A DNA stretch of 32,357 nucleotides from an uncultured Methanobrevibacter sp. (GTDB lineage Archaea; Methanobacteriota; Methanobacteria; Methanobacteriales; Methanobacteriaceae), in contig NZ_ONER01000015.1 in assembly GCF_900316895.1 (NCBI RefSeq), positions 1 through 32,357 on the forward strand, in the 5' to 3' direction. The notes below the pieces were generated by a model, which had not been told where the DNA came from, made no database searches, and worked only from the letters and a program-made list of their open reading frames with translations. Each line of letters starts with the position of its first letter. Position 1 is the stretch's first letter. Positions 1 through 7,492 of this stretch are shown one piece after another. The position numbers and the translations under genes were made by a program.

Positions 1-5
1 GAACT

Positions 6-62
6 CAGAGCAATTTTTCAAAACCAAAACAATTTTTCATAATCAAAGCAATTATTAAAAAT
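6..62. repeat. Three 19-nt imperfect tandem units
   Basis: Three consecutive 19-nt units start at 6, 25 and 44 and share the core CAAAGCAATTTTTCA with a few substitutions. All three plus-strand frames are open at the left edge and close at 42, 58 or about 69, so the units may be the 3' tail of a gene that enters from outside the window. Too short to assign a function. Confidence 0.45.
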
Positions 63-184
63 CCATAAAAAAAAGTATACTGAACAAAAATTCAAGAGCA
101 AAAATAGCCTCCAAAAAACACAAAATAAAATTAAACACGATAAAATTAATTAAAAAAGATAGTACACCCAATAGTGCAATTCAT

Positions 185-207
185 CCATGACCTTGAAGAG
201 GTCATGG
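185..207. other. 9-bp perfect hairpin upstream of trkH
   Basis: CCATGACCT (185-193) pairs perfectly with AGGTCATGG (199-207) around a 5-nt loop. It is unusually GC-rich for this AT-rich spacer. No T-run follows on the plus strand, so it does not look like a plain terminator. It lies about 25 nt upstream of the trkH TATA box and could be a regulator site or the end of an upstream transcript. Confidence 0.5.
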
Positions 208-230
208 TATTCTTGCATCATTTAGATAAA

Positions 231-261
231 AACTTATATATCTATTTTTAAAATAGATATA
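231..261 (+). promoter_or_regulatory. trkH TATA box overlapped by a 25-nt palindrome
   Basis: A TATA-like CTTATATAT lies at 233-241. TATATCTATTTT (237-248), one T, and AAAATAGATATA (250-261) form a perfect 12-bp inverted repeat that runs from the TATA box to the expected transcription start (about 264). This is where an archaeal repressor would block TBP/TFB or RNA polymerase. Operator function is inferred from position and symmetry only. Confidence 0.5.
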
Positions 262-275
262 TTAGTTGATTGCCT

Positions 276-1709
276 ATGAGATATATTAACAAAAATGATG
301 TGTTAATCATAGCCAGAAATTCAGGCAAATTGATGATTGGAATTGGAATGTTATGTCTAGTTCCAATTATTGTCGATTTAATCTTTTTAGAATTTAATAT
401 AATGGGCTATCTCATACCTGGATTAATATCAATCACCATTGGCGGAATCTGTCTAAAAGTCCTGGACAAATATAAAGTCAATAAAATGCGCCCAAAGCAT
501 GGGATGATAATATCAGCATTGTCATGGCTGTGGGCAAGTCTTATCTGCGGTTTGGTATTATACCTCATAACGGGCATAAGCATAGTAGACAGCGTTTTTG
601 AAAGCATGTCCGCTTTGACCGGAAGTGGAATTACCATATACAGTGATGTGGAAGTCTTACCATATGGAATACTATTTTTCAGAGCATTTCAACAATGGAT
701 TGGAGGTTTAGGAATCATTGTTTTGATACTGTTCTTTTTAGCTCAACCGGGAACCTCCTCATATACATTATATCAATCAGAAGCCCGTGAAGACCAGATT
801 AAACCTTCCACCAGGGCCACACTCGAAACAACTATAAAAATCTATTCGGCATTTACCCTTGCAGGAATCATTTTATATTGCCTTGCAGGGATGCCCCTTT
901 TTGATTCAATCTGCAATACGTTCTGCATTATCTCAACCGGAGGAATGAGCATTAAAAATGCAAACATAGGATATTACAATGATTATATGATTTATTTCAT
1001 TACCATGATCCTGATGATATTGGGTGCAACAAGCTTTTTCGTACATTATAAAGTCATTAAACATGGTATAAAAGCATTGATTAATGATTTGCAGTTTAAA
1101 GTGATGATTTCACTGATAGCGATTTCAACACTGCTGATATATTTCACATCAACCATCATTCCAATGGACATGCTATTCACAGTGGTTTCCGCCATTACGA
1201 CAACCGGAGCAAGCATTCCAAATGCAACCGTGATGGCCAGATGGCCCCCATTTGTAATATTCATCATAATGACATTGATGCTTATCGGCGGTTCCAACGG
1301 GTCTACAGTAGGTGCAATCAAATTAATGCGAGTAATTACATTTGCAAAAGGAATATATAGAAATCTGCGTTTGAGCATATCTCCTGAAGGTGCTGTCATC
1401 CCAATAGACCTTCATGATAAAAAATTCACTGACAAATTAGTGGAACAAAGTGGAAACTATATCACCCTTTACTTCTTATGCATTCTGGTTTCATGGTCCC
1501 TATTATGCCTATATGGTCATGACCCATTCCATTCATTGTTTTTCACATTTTCCATGCAGGGCAATATAGGTTTGGAAATTGGACAGCTATCCCAAACAAT
1601 AGAATGGCCTTTAAAAATTGCCGGCATGTTAAATATGTGGACCGGAAGATTGGAAATTTATCCGGTATTAATCACATTCAGAGCAATTTTAGAAGTATTT
1701 AAGAGATAA
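276..1709 (+). CDS. trkH: TrkH/KtrB-family potassium uptake membrane subunit
   Basis: Predicted K+ translocating subunit of a Trk/Ktr system in the cytoplasmic membrane. The 477-aa protein is almost entirely hydrophobic helices separated by four pore-loop-like segments containing TGSGIT, STGGMS, TTTGAS and QGNIGLEIG, as expected for the four-fold M1-P-M2 repeat of this family. Length is normal (about 480 aa). The reading frame could begin at TTG 270, but ATG 276 is preferred, with a weak AGTTGAT at 264-270. The regulatory partner TrkA/KtrA (RCK domain) is not in the window, so it must be encoded elsewhere. The gene stands alone, with a striking palindrome over its promoter, which suggests dedicated regulation. 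Family assignment is firm; the ion is inferred from the family. Confidence 0.9.
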   Translation: MRYINKNDVLIIARNSGKLMIGIGMLCLVPIIVDLIFLEFNIMGYLIPGLISITIGGICLKVLDKYKVNKMRPKHGMIISALSWLWASLICGLVLYLITGISIVDSVFESMSALTGSGITIYSDVEVLPYGILFFRAFQQWIGGLGIIVLILFFLAQPGTSSYTLYQSEAREDQIKPSTRATLETTIKIYSAFTLAGIILYCLAGMPLFDSICNTFCIISTGGMSIKNANIGYYNDYMIYFITMILMILGATSFFVHYKVIKHGIKALINDLQFKVMISLIAISTLLIYFTSTIIPMDMLFTVVSAITTTGASIPNATVMARWPPFVIFIIMTLMLIGGSNGSTVGAIKLMRVITFAKGIYRNLRLSISPEGAVIPIDLHDKKFTDKLVEQSGNYITLYFLCILVSWSLLCLYGHDPFHSLFFTFSMQGNIGLEIGQLSQTIEWPLKIAGMLNMWTGRLEIYPVLITFRAILEVFKR

Positions 1710-1734
1710 TTTAACTTTTATAACATAAAAAAAC

Positions 1735-1770
1735 TGTAAGTAATCGCTTACATTCAAAAAACTTTATATG
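1735..1770 (+). promoter_or_regulatory. Inverted repeat and TATA box of the zinc-ribbon gene
   Basis: TGTAAG (1735-1740) and CTTACA (1747-1752) form a 6-bp inverted repeat with a 6-nt spacer just upstream of the TATA-like ACTTTATATG (1761-1770). The predicted transcription start near 1793 leaves a leader of about 44 nt with GAGGA (1826-1830) ahead of ATG 1837. Regulator binding is speculative. Confidence 0.4.
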
Positions 1771-1836
1771 TAAACAATAACATAGGGTTAACAAGTGAAT
1801 ATATCAAATCACTACAAAAATTATTGAGGAATTAAA

Positions 1837-2022
1837 ATGAAAATGCATAAAATTTGTCCAAGATGCGGTTCTAGAAATGTTGATTGGATAATTCCACAGA
1901 ACTGGTCACAATGCATTTGCAGAGACTGTGACTATACTGGTCCAATAATAGAAGGAAACGATGAATTGGCAGAAGAAATTCATGAATCATATCTTGAATC
2001 CTTAAAAGACGACGACGAATAA
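1837..2022 (+). CDS. Small acidic zinc-ribbon protein
   Basis: A 61-aa protein with two CxxC knuckles, CPRC at residues 8-11 and CRDC near 28-31, followed by an acidic tail ending in DDDE. The four cysteines should bind one zinc ion, as in archaeal rubredoxin-like or transcription-factor-like ribbons. ATG 1837 is preceded by GAGGA seven nt upstream. The next gene starts 22 nt downstream on the same strand, so the two are probably co-transcribed. The fold is clear, but the function is not: it could bind nucleic acid or a protein partner. I do not recognise a named family. Confidence 0.75.
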   Translation: MKMHKICPRCGSRNVDWIIPQNWSQCICRDCDYTGPIIEGNDELAEEIHESYLESLKDDDE

Positions 2023-2044
2023 AACTACTGGATAAGTGATTGAA

Positions 2045-2845
2045 ATGTTAGGCATAAACAATAAAAAAGAAGTGCTGGAGGTTAGAAATCCTCCAAGTGA
2101 CGATCCATATTCCATGATTGCTACATTATTTACAAAAAATAATGAGATAGGCATTAAAACATTGTCCCTTACCATACTCGACCTAATCAACCAAAATCAA
2201 ATCAAATGTGATATTGATTTAAATGATTCCTATGAAGTGGGCAAGAAATTAGCTTCAGAAGATATGGAAGTCATGAAAAAGATAACCCTTAGAATTGCAA
2301 ATAAGGGAGAATTGAAAACTTCCGAAACATCTGCAATTAACCTGCTTAAAAACATGAATAAAAATAAGAAATTCAACTTGAAAGCAATGGCAAAACAAAG
2401 CAACAACACTTCAATTGCTAATAAATTTGAAAAAGACCTCAATGAGTTTGTCAAATCCGTTAAAAATGAAAATGAATATGACGGCAAAAACTATAAGGAC
2501 ATTTTGGAAAACGGAAAACTGACCGGCAACGGAAAAGAACTCAAAAAAGAATGGGAAAGCTTCAGAGATTATTTGAAATCCGAAGACCTGTGTAAAAAAT
2601 ACCCTCCGGAATCCTCAGATGAAAATTCAGCACAAATCCTCTATGCATCATGCTTCGATATTGAAAAAGAAGCATTGAAACCAAGAGAAAACGACACTCC
2701 ATTAACCGATTTCATTGATAAAGACGGATATAAGTTATTGAATATAATATTCAACAATGCATTATTAAATGTGAGTGAAAAAAGAAAAGGTGACGGAATA
2801 TTTTACGGCGTGAATGACAAGTATACCATTCCGGGCGGAGGATAA
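2045..2845 (+). CDS. Soluble DUF2207 C-terminal-like protein
   Basis: A 266-aa charged protein without signal peptide or membrane segment. The N-terminal part (EVRNPPSDDP, then a segment resembling a winged helix, about residues 20-100) and the later W-E-S-F-R-D-Y-L segment with PPES resemble the cytoplasmic C-terminal half of DUF2207 membrane proteins common in Methanobrevibacter. The usual N-terminal beta domain and membrane helices are absent. The frame also contains GTG 2036, but that GTG is part of the SD-like AAGTGAT, four nt before ATG 2045, so ATG is chosen. It follows the zinc-ribbon gene by 22 nt. The family link is my recognition of the pattern; the role is unknown. Confidence 0.65.
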   Translation: MLGINNKKEVLEVRNPPSDDPYSMIATLFTKNNEIGIKTLSLTILDLINQNQIKCDIDLNDSYEVGKKLASEDMEVMKKITLRIANKGELKTSETSAINLLKNMNKNKKFNLKAMAKQSNNTSIANKFEKDLNEFVKSVKNENEYDGKNYKDILENGKLTGNGKELKKEWESFRDYLKSEDLCKKYPPESSDENSAQILYASCFDIEKEALKPRENDTPLTDFIDKDGYKLLNIIFNNALLNVSEKRKGDGIFYGVNDKYTIPGGG

Positions 2846-2893
2846 CTCCGTTCAAAATTTTGACTTTCACCCATTTTTCCATTTCTTTTTTTT
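2836..2893 (+). terminator. Terminator after the DUF2207-like gene
   Basis: CGGAG (2836-2840) pairs with CTCCG (2846-2850) around a loop holding the stop codon. The strand then becomes pyrimidine-rich and ends in an eight-T run at 2886-2893. T-rich tracts of this kind terminate archaeal transcription. Confidence 0.55.
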
Positions 2894-3188
2894 ATCCCAG
2901 ATTAACCATAACCAACATTAAAAAAAAATCAATTTACTCGCTTCAGCAACCTTGGAAAAAAATGAGTTTTAAGACTAATTAAAATGAATTTCTGATGTTG
3001 AACGCCAATTTAATCATAGCATCCTTAAAGTCAATGAATTGATTTGGATTTTAATCATTTTTCATGTTAGAATATACATATCAAAGAATTCAATTATCTA
3101 TAAATGCAGGTTATTGAAAAAATATTAAGTTAACATCCGATAATTTGAGCGCATAATTACGATACAAATTATAGTAATAATTTATATT
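2894..3188. other. AT-rich spacer without a visible gene
   Basis: Between two converging transcription units lie about 300 nt with no open frame of useful length, no tRNA-like cloverleaf and no strong hairpin on either strand. A small RNA cannot be excluded by eye. Confidence 0.5.
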
Positions 3189-3205
3189 AAAAAAAAAGAA
3201 AAAAA
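3189..3205 (-). terminator. T-tract terminator of the DUF4013 gene
   Basis: On the minus strand, runs of seven and nine T follow the stop codon by about 10 nt (A-runs at 3189-3197 and 3199-3205 on the plus strand). No stem is evident; archaeal termination needs only the T-tract. Confidence 0.55.
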
Positions 3206-3215
3206 GTAGGTTTAT

Positions 3216-3926
3216 TTATACATCAGAGTATAATAAACCAACTGCTCTAGAAGAGAAGAATGCTATATAAACACCGAGGATACCCATTAAGATACCGCCG
3301 ATGGTACCATTCCATCTGAGAATAAGGCCACATAGTATTAATAAAACAAATACAATAATGAATACAAGAATTATGAATAAAAGAAGTTTTACGATTCCAA
3401 CTCTTGAAATATCACCAATTGCATCTCCAATTGCTAATGCATAACCTATATCTTCAGTTTTTGCTAATCTGCATTGACCCATCAGCAATGCTAAACCAAA
3501 TATGATAGATACAATTGCAGAAATTATTCCAGACAACCAGTGTTGGAAAATAACTGCTAAAATTGAACTGATAATGATTGGAACAATCATGTAAACAATA
3601 TATACAACGAAAAATTTTATTCCATTGATGAATTGTCTTACAAAGTCAAGACCAGGAGAACCTGGATCCCTTTCAATACCAAATTTTACAATATCTAATT
3701 CATAACCAGTAATTAAAAATCCAATAATTAATGCTATAATAATACCTATAATTCCAGATCCAATAACTGCAAGAGCGTTCTTTGCTGCAGCACTTACAAG
3801 AATAGTTGCAACAGTCCCTCCGACAGCAATTCCTAGAATAATTCCTAAAATAACATATATAACTAATGCTTTAATATTATGAAATGGATAAACTAAAGCA
3901 TCGCTTAATATTTCACCTAATTCCAT
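3216..3926 (-). CDS. DUF4013-family multi-pass membrane protein
   Basis: A 236-aa very hydrophobic protein with about five to six membrane segments. It begins MELGEILSDALVYPF and carries an internal G-Y-E-L-D segment with a short hydrophilic loop, matching the DUF4013 proteins found in many copies in Methanobacteriales. Start ATG 3926 has a clear AAGGTGA SD seven nt upstream. It is a single-gene unit with its own TATA box and T-tract terminator. No biochemical function is established for the family that I know of; membrane-stress or transport roles would be guesses. Confidence 0.75.
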   Translation of the reverse strand: MELGEILSDALVYPFHNIKALVIYVILGIILGIAVGGTVATILVSAAAKNALAVIGSGIIGIIIALIIGFLITGYELDIVKFGIERDPGSPGLDFVRQFINGIKFFVVYIVYMIVPIIISSILAVIFQHWLSGIISAIVSIIFGLALLMGQCRLAKTEDIGYALAIGDAIGDISRVGIVKLLLFIILVFIIVFVLLILCGLILRWNGTIGGILMGILGVYIAFFSSRAVGLLYSDV

Positions 3927-3962
3927 TTTTATTCACCTTTTAAATTGATAAAACTCGAAAGT

Positions 3963-3990
3963 TATGAGTCATACATAATTATTTATATAA
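3963..3990 (-). promoter_or_regulatory. Promoter of the DUF4013 gene with small palindrome
   Basis: On the minus strand a TATA-like ATTATATAAAT lies near 3980-3990, predicting a start near 3960 and a 30-nt leader with an SD. Between them is the perfect 11-nt palindrome TATGAGTCATA (3963-3973), a possible operator. Confidence 0.4.
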
Positions 3991-4130
3991 TAGTATTTAA
4001 ATTTAAGGAAAAAAATTAATCTAAAAAAGAAAATGGCACTCAAAATGAATAATATCTCATACAGATTTTATGCCATTCCCACAACCTCCTAACGAATGTT
4101 TGAGCATCTTTCAAAATACCTCCAAAGTCA

Positions 4131-4140
4131 ATTTTATATA
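4131..4140 (+). promoter_or_regulatory. TATA box of the AIM24-family gene
   Basis: ATTTTATATA at 4131-4140 predicts transcription start near 4163 and a leader of about 24 nt containing AAGTGAT (4176-4182), four nt before ATG 4187. A purine-rich BRE is not obvious. Confidence 0.45.
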
Positions 4141-4186
4141 TTCCGAAATTTAATATATTATTATAAAAGAACATTAAGTGATAAAA

Positions 4187-4864
4187 ATGGAATATGAAAT
4201 AAAAGGAGGTTCATTTCCTATTGTAATTTGTACATTGCAAAAGGGAGAAACCATGAAAAATGAAACTGGTGCAATGGCGTTCATGACGTCTAACATAAAA
4301 ATGGAAACAACTACTGATGGAGGACTCTTAAAAGGACTTGGAAGAGCCTTATCAGGAGATACACTATTTTTAAATTTCTTCACTGCACAATCCGACAATG
4401 AACAAATCGGATTTTCATCACGTACACCGGGAAAAATCATACCCATTAACTTAAATGGTTCCACAATAATAGGTCAGAAAAATGCATTTTTGGCCGCAGA
4501 AAAAAGTGTTGATGTTGATATATTCTTTAAAAAGAAACTTGGAGCCGGACTGTTTGGTGGAGAAGGTTTTATTCTTCAAAAATTCTCAGGAAATGGAACA
4601 GTATTCTTAGAAATCGATGGTGAAGTAATTGAAAAGGACCTGGCACCAGGGGAAAAGTTACTTCTCGATCCCGGGCATATTGCAGCAATGGAACCGACCG
4701 TTGATTTCGGCATTGAAAGAGTTAAAGGAGCCAAAAACATATTGTTTGGTGAAGGAATTTTCTTCTCAAAACTAACTGGCCCCGGAAAAGTGTGGATACA
4801 AACCATGCCACTGTCCAAATTAGCTGAGGCATTAATTCCATTTTTACCAACACCCTCCGAATAA
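4187..4864 (+). CDS. AIM24 / TIGR00266-family protein
   Basis: A 225-aa soluble protein built of short beta strands rich in glycine, with the family pattern MEYEIKGGSFP at the start, MKNETGAMAFM near residue 25, and later GEGFILQKFSGNGTVFLE and LLLDPGHIAAM. Bacterial and archaeal members are of similar length (about 220-260 aa); the mitochondrial relative is Aim24. The biochemical role is unknown. GTG 4178 lies inside the SD AAGTGAT, so ATG 4187 is taken as the start. The acyltransferase gene follows on the same strand after 50 nt, so a shared transcript is likely. Confidence 0.85.
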   Translation: MEYEIKGGSFPIVICTLQKGETMKNETGAMAFMTSNIKMETTTDGGLLKGLGRALSGDTLFLNFFTAQSDNEQIGFSSRTPGKIIPINLNGSTIIGQKNAFLAAEKSVDVDIFFKKKLGAGLFGGEGFILQKFSGNGTVFLEIDGEVIEKDLAPGEKLLLDPGHIAAMEPTVDFGIERVKGAKNILFGEGIFFSKLTGPGKVWIQTMPLSKLAEALIPFLPTPSE

Positions 4865-4914
4865 TTGGTGAGGTCTGTTCGAATAATAATTAAAACATGG
4901 AGAGAAAAAAAACA

Positions 4915-5958
4915 ATGGGAAAGACTAGAGTAGAATGGATTGACTTGATACGTGCAATAGCAATACTGACAGTTCTATACATTCATGCTACAGATGGGAT
5001 TTATATCATCTCATCCGATGCAATAACCTATTACACAGCTTTTTCAAGAATATTCAATTTTGCATCCCTATTTATCGGGCGTATTGGGGTTCCATTCTTT
5101 TTAATGATTACAGGTTACCTGTTACTCGACAGAACATACAACGATGAGCGTGTTCGTAAGTTTTGGGAGAAAAACTGTAAGGGTTTAATCATCGTCACCA
5201 TCATCTGGTCGGCGATTTATGCAATTAGCCTACAGTTCATTGCTGTTGGAAGCGCTCAAGTCAACTTCAGTGAAGCTGGAAACCTATTCTTCAGCCACAT
5301 GTGGTATATGCCAATGATTATTGGAATGTATCTTTCAATGCCATTTGTCTCATCTGCCCTTGAAAAATTCAGCAGCGACACCATATGGCAGGCAACAATT
5401 GTATTTTCACTTTTGGCATTCCTACTTCCGTTCATCACCATCGTATTGGCCATGCATGGAATTCAAAATGTCAATATCCAGTATTGCCTTGGATTCAGTG
5501 GCGGCGTTTATGGAATCTATATTATTTTAGGATATCTAGTTAAAAAAGGACAGTTTAAGCACTTTGACAACATAAAATTAGGATTAATAACTTTGATATC
5601 ATTCATGATATGTCTATTTTTCCAATATTATGCATTTACAAAAGGATATGATTTTCATTTATGGTATGAATTCCCATTCATTTTAACCGGTTCATTTGCA
5701 TTGTTTGAACTGTGTTCCAGATTGGAGACTGTAAGAGCATATCCGTTTGTTCAGTTTTTATCAAAATATTCATTTGCAGTGTTTTTAGTGCACAACCTGT
5801 TTAGATTGCCTTTGCTTCCACTTGTCGTTAAATTGCCATACACAGAACCTGTTAAGGCCATAATCCTTTGGATTTTACTGATAATATTTAGTTACATAGC
5901 AGTAGTGATTATCTATAGAATCCCTAGATTTGGAAAATATATATTATACATGAGATAA
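4915..5958 (+). CDS. Acyltransferase 3-family membrane protein
   Basis: A 347-aa protein of about ten membrane helices that begins with RVEWIDLIRAIAILTVLYIH, the typical first helix of the acyltransferase-3 family, with the conserved R and H. Members move acetyl, succinyl or similar acyl groups onto sugars or lipids at the membrane; the substrate here cannot be read from the sequence. ATG 4897 is in the same frame, but ATG 4915 is preferred because GGAGAG lies at 4899-4904, ten nt upstream, while 4897 has no SD. Probably co-transcribed with the AIM24 gene. Its stop codon touches the stop of the converging esterase gene and forms half of a hairpin. Confidence 0.85.
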   Translation: MGKTRVEWIDLIRAIAILTVLYIHATDGIYIISSDAITYYTAFSRIFNFASLFIGRIGVPFFLMITGYLLLDRTYNDERVRKFWEKNCKGLIIVTIIWSAIYAISLQFIAVGSAQVNFSEAGNLFFSHMWYMPMIIGMYLSMPFVSSALEKFSSDTIWQATIVFSLLAFLLPFITIVLAMHGIQNVNIQYCLGFSGGVYGIYIILGYLVKKGQFKHFDNIKLGLITLISFMICLFFQYYAFTKGYDFHLWYEFPFILTGSFALFELCSRLETVRAYPFVQFLSKYSFAVFLVHNLFRLPLLPLVVKLPYTEPVKAIILWILLIIFSYIAVVIIYRIPRFGKYILYMR

Positions 5959-5973
5959 TTAATCAATTATCTC
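5952..5973. terminator. Bidirectional hairpin over two convergent stop codons
   Basis: GAGATAATT (5952-5960), loop AATC, AATTATCTC (5965-5973) is a perfect 9-bp stem. It contains the TAA of the plus gene (5956-5958) and the TAA of the minus gene (5959-5961), which abut with no spacer. T-rich sequence follows on both strands. Confidence 0.6.
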
Positions 5974-6798
5974 TTTTATTTCTTTAAATGCTTTTTTTGC
6001 TTCCGGTGACGGGAATAACGGATAAATATGAAATAGACCTTCGCCTTCAATAAATTTTACATCAACATTGCTCATTTTTAGATTTTCCACATAAAGTTTA
6101 ATGTCCTTGTAGAATATTTCATTGGTTCCGGAAAAAATCAGTGTCTGAGCCTGACCTGTGACATCGCCGTAAAGGGGGCTTACCCGATAATCCTTTGTAT
6201 CCAAATCCCCTGCCCATGACTTTCCTATTTCGCGAAGTCCAATTTCACCCAAAATCGGATCGTTTTCACTATCATATGGAAGATTGCTCATTGAAATGTC
6301 AACCCACGGGGAAAATGCAATCATCTTGCTTGGCTGGGGCAATCCAACCGTCTTTAGGTATTGTGCAAATGAAAGGACAAATCCTCCCCCTGCAGAGTCT
6401 CCCATCAATATCAGATTTTCATGGTCTAACGTTTTGTATATCTCGGTAATCATTTCATATGTTTCCATTGCCTTGTGCACTGGAGCCAACGGATAGACCG
6501 GTGCTATGACATGAGCGTCCAATTTTCGAGACAGTTTAAAGCAATACAACAAATGCTGGTAGTTTATCTCACCGACATAAGCCCCTCCATGGAGGAACAT
6601 AATGGTATTTTCAGCATCTTCATCTCCAAAAGTGTAGATTTGAGAGTCGGACATTTTAAAAATGCCCTTAGGAGGTTTTTGCTTAGGTGTATTTCTTAAA
6701 AAATTATCAATTTCCTCTTTTGAATCCATATACTTGGGTTTAGTACGTCTTAAGATAGCTTCCTCTATTTTTGCAATGAATGATTTTTTATCGGACAT
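5959..6798 (-). CDS. Alpha/beta hydrolase, HSL-type esterase
   Basis: A 279-aa predicted cytoplasmic carboxylesterase of the hormone-sensitive-lipase family. It has the oxyanion motif HGGAYVG and the nucleophile elbow GDSAGGG, then a conserved F-S-P-W-V-D-I-S segment. An acid lies in the D-P-I-L-G region and a late His in GLFHIYP, completing a plausible Ser-Asp-His triad. The frame can be read from TTG 6810, but ATG 6798 is preferred because GGAG (6805-6808) lies just upstream. It follows the small membrane-protein gene by 13 nt and is likely in the same operon. The natural substrate is unknown. Confidence 0.85.
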   Translation of the reverse strand: MSDKKSFIAKIEEAILRRTKPKYMDSKEEIDNFLRNTPKQKPPKGIFKMSDSQIYTFGDEDAENTIMFLHGGAYVGEINYQHLLYCFKLSRKLDAHVIAPVYPLAPVHKAMETYEMITEIYKTLDHENLILMGDSAGGGFVLSFAQYLKTVGLPQPSKMIAFSPWVDISMSNLPYDSENDPILGEIGLREIGKSWAGDLDTKDYRVSPLYGDVTGQAQTLIFSGTNEIFYKDIKLYVENLKMSNVDVKFIEGEGLFHIYPLFPSPEAKKAFKEIKEIID

Positions 6799-6811
6799 GA
6801 CGCGCTCCAAA

Positions 6812-7042
6812 TTAATCTTTTGCCATCAAATAAGCATCATAAGCCGCATAAACGCTAATAAGAATATCAATAATATAATAAAATGAATTTAAAATCGAAT
6901 CAACAAAAAAAATTCCAATAATTTCCAATGCAACAAATGCAACAAGGAAATATCCAATTCCTTTTCTAATGTCTCCGGCATAGGCCTGACCCAAGCCCGG
7001 AATTAAAAATGACATGATTGCCGCCAAATATTTATTTGCCAT
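6812..7042 (-). CDS. Small two-helix membrane protein, TM2-like
   Basis: A 76-aa protein with a first hydrophobic segment ending in the turn IPGLGQAYAGDIRKG, a second and third hydrophobic stretch, and a C-terminal Y-A-A-Y-D-A-Y-L-M-A-K. This pattern is common in small methanogen membrane proteins related to TM2 domains. ATG 7054 is in frame, but GGTGA (7048-7052) lies between it and ATG 7042, so ATG 7042 is chosen. It heads a two-gene minus-strand operon with the esterase. Function unknown. Confidence 0.65.
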   Translation of the reverse strand: MANKYLAAIMSFLIPGLGQAYAGDIRKGIGYFLVAFVALEIIGIFFVDSILNSFYYIIDILISVYAAYDAYLMAKD

Positions 7043-7073
7043 ATCTTTCACCATTTAATAATTTAATTAAATA

Positions 7074-7084
7074 TTTATATAATA
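7074..7084 (-). promoter_or_regulatory. TATA box of the TM2-like/esterase operon
   Basis: On the minus strand a TATATAAAT-type box is centred near 7079, predicting a start near 7053 and a leader of only about 11 nt that still includes GGTGA. Confidence 0.45.
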
Positions 7085-7148
7085 TTTGTCTTTTGAAAAT
7101 TTCAACCAATAGAACTGATACAAATATCTATAATCCATATTTAACAAA

Positions 7149-7180
7149 AATATTTAAAATTGTTATAGACAAATATAACA
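7149..7180 (+). promoter_or_regulatory. Promoter and operator-like repeat of the partner-switch operon
   Basis: AAATATTTAAAAT near 7149-7160 is a good TATA box for a start near 7181. TGTTATA (7161-7167) and TATAACA (7174-7180) form a perfect 7-bp inverted repeat with a 6-nt spacer between TATA box and start, a position suited to repression. AGTGATC (7183-7189) then serves ATG 7193. Confidence 0.5.
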
Positions 7181-7192
7181 TCAGTGATCATC

Positions 7193-7492
7193 ATGAACAT
7201 TATCAAAAAATATGATGAAAAAGAATTGATATTATCCATTGAAGGCCGTATTGATACAATCACTTCAAAAGACCTTGAAAAAGAGATTGATAATGAATTC
7301 GGCAAATTTGATTCATTAACAATGGATTTTACTGATTTAAATTATATTTCAAGTGCAGGACTTAGGGTTTTGATTGTAACCCAGAAGAAATTAAAAAAAG
7401 AAGACATCCCATTTTCAATCAAAAATGTTAATGATGCCGTTGGTGAAATATTTAAGATGTCTGGTTTCGATAAAATTTTAAGGATAGAATGA
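7193..7492 (+). CDS. STAS-domain anti-anti-sigma-type protein
   Basis: A 99-aa single STAS domain like SpoIIAA/RsbV. In bacteria such proteins bind the RsbW/SpoIIAB kinase when unphosphorylated and are inactivated by phosphorylation of a conserved serine. The expected site is present as YISSAGLR, with S53/S54. The end K-M-S-G-F-D-K-I-L is also typical. GTG 7184 is in frame but belongs to the SD AGTGATC; ATG 7193 is used. The stop overlaps the next start as ATGA, so translation is coupled to the kinase. Archaea have no sigma factors, so the output must differ from the bacterial one. Confidence 0.9.
   Translation: MNIIKKYDEKELILSIEGRIDTITSKDLEKEIDNEFGKFDSLTMDFTDLNYISSAGLRVLIVTQKKLKKEDIPFSIKNVNDAVGEIFKMSGFDKILRIE

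Noticed and set aside
1678..1690. 13-nt match between the end of trkH and bases 5-17 of the window, suggesting a duplicated transporter end
   Set aside because: The match is short and AT-rich, and translation of the window start does not continue to look like TrkH.
4033..4092. 19-codon open frame in the spacer before the AIM24 gene
   Set aside because: No SD, no promoter at a suitable distance and no recognisable protein; likely chance.
4870..4890. GTTCGAATAAT resembling a tRNA T-loop
   Set aside because: No matching acceptor stem, anticodon arm or CCA-side pairing around it.
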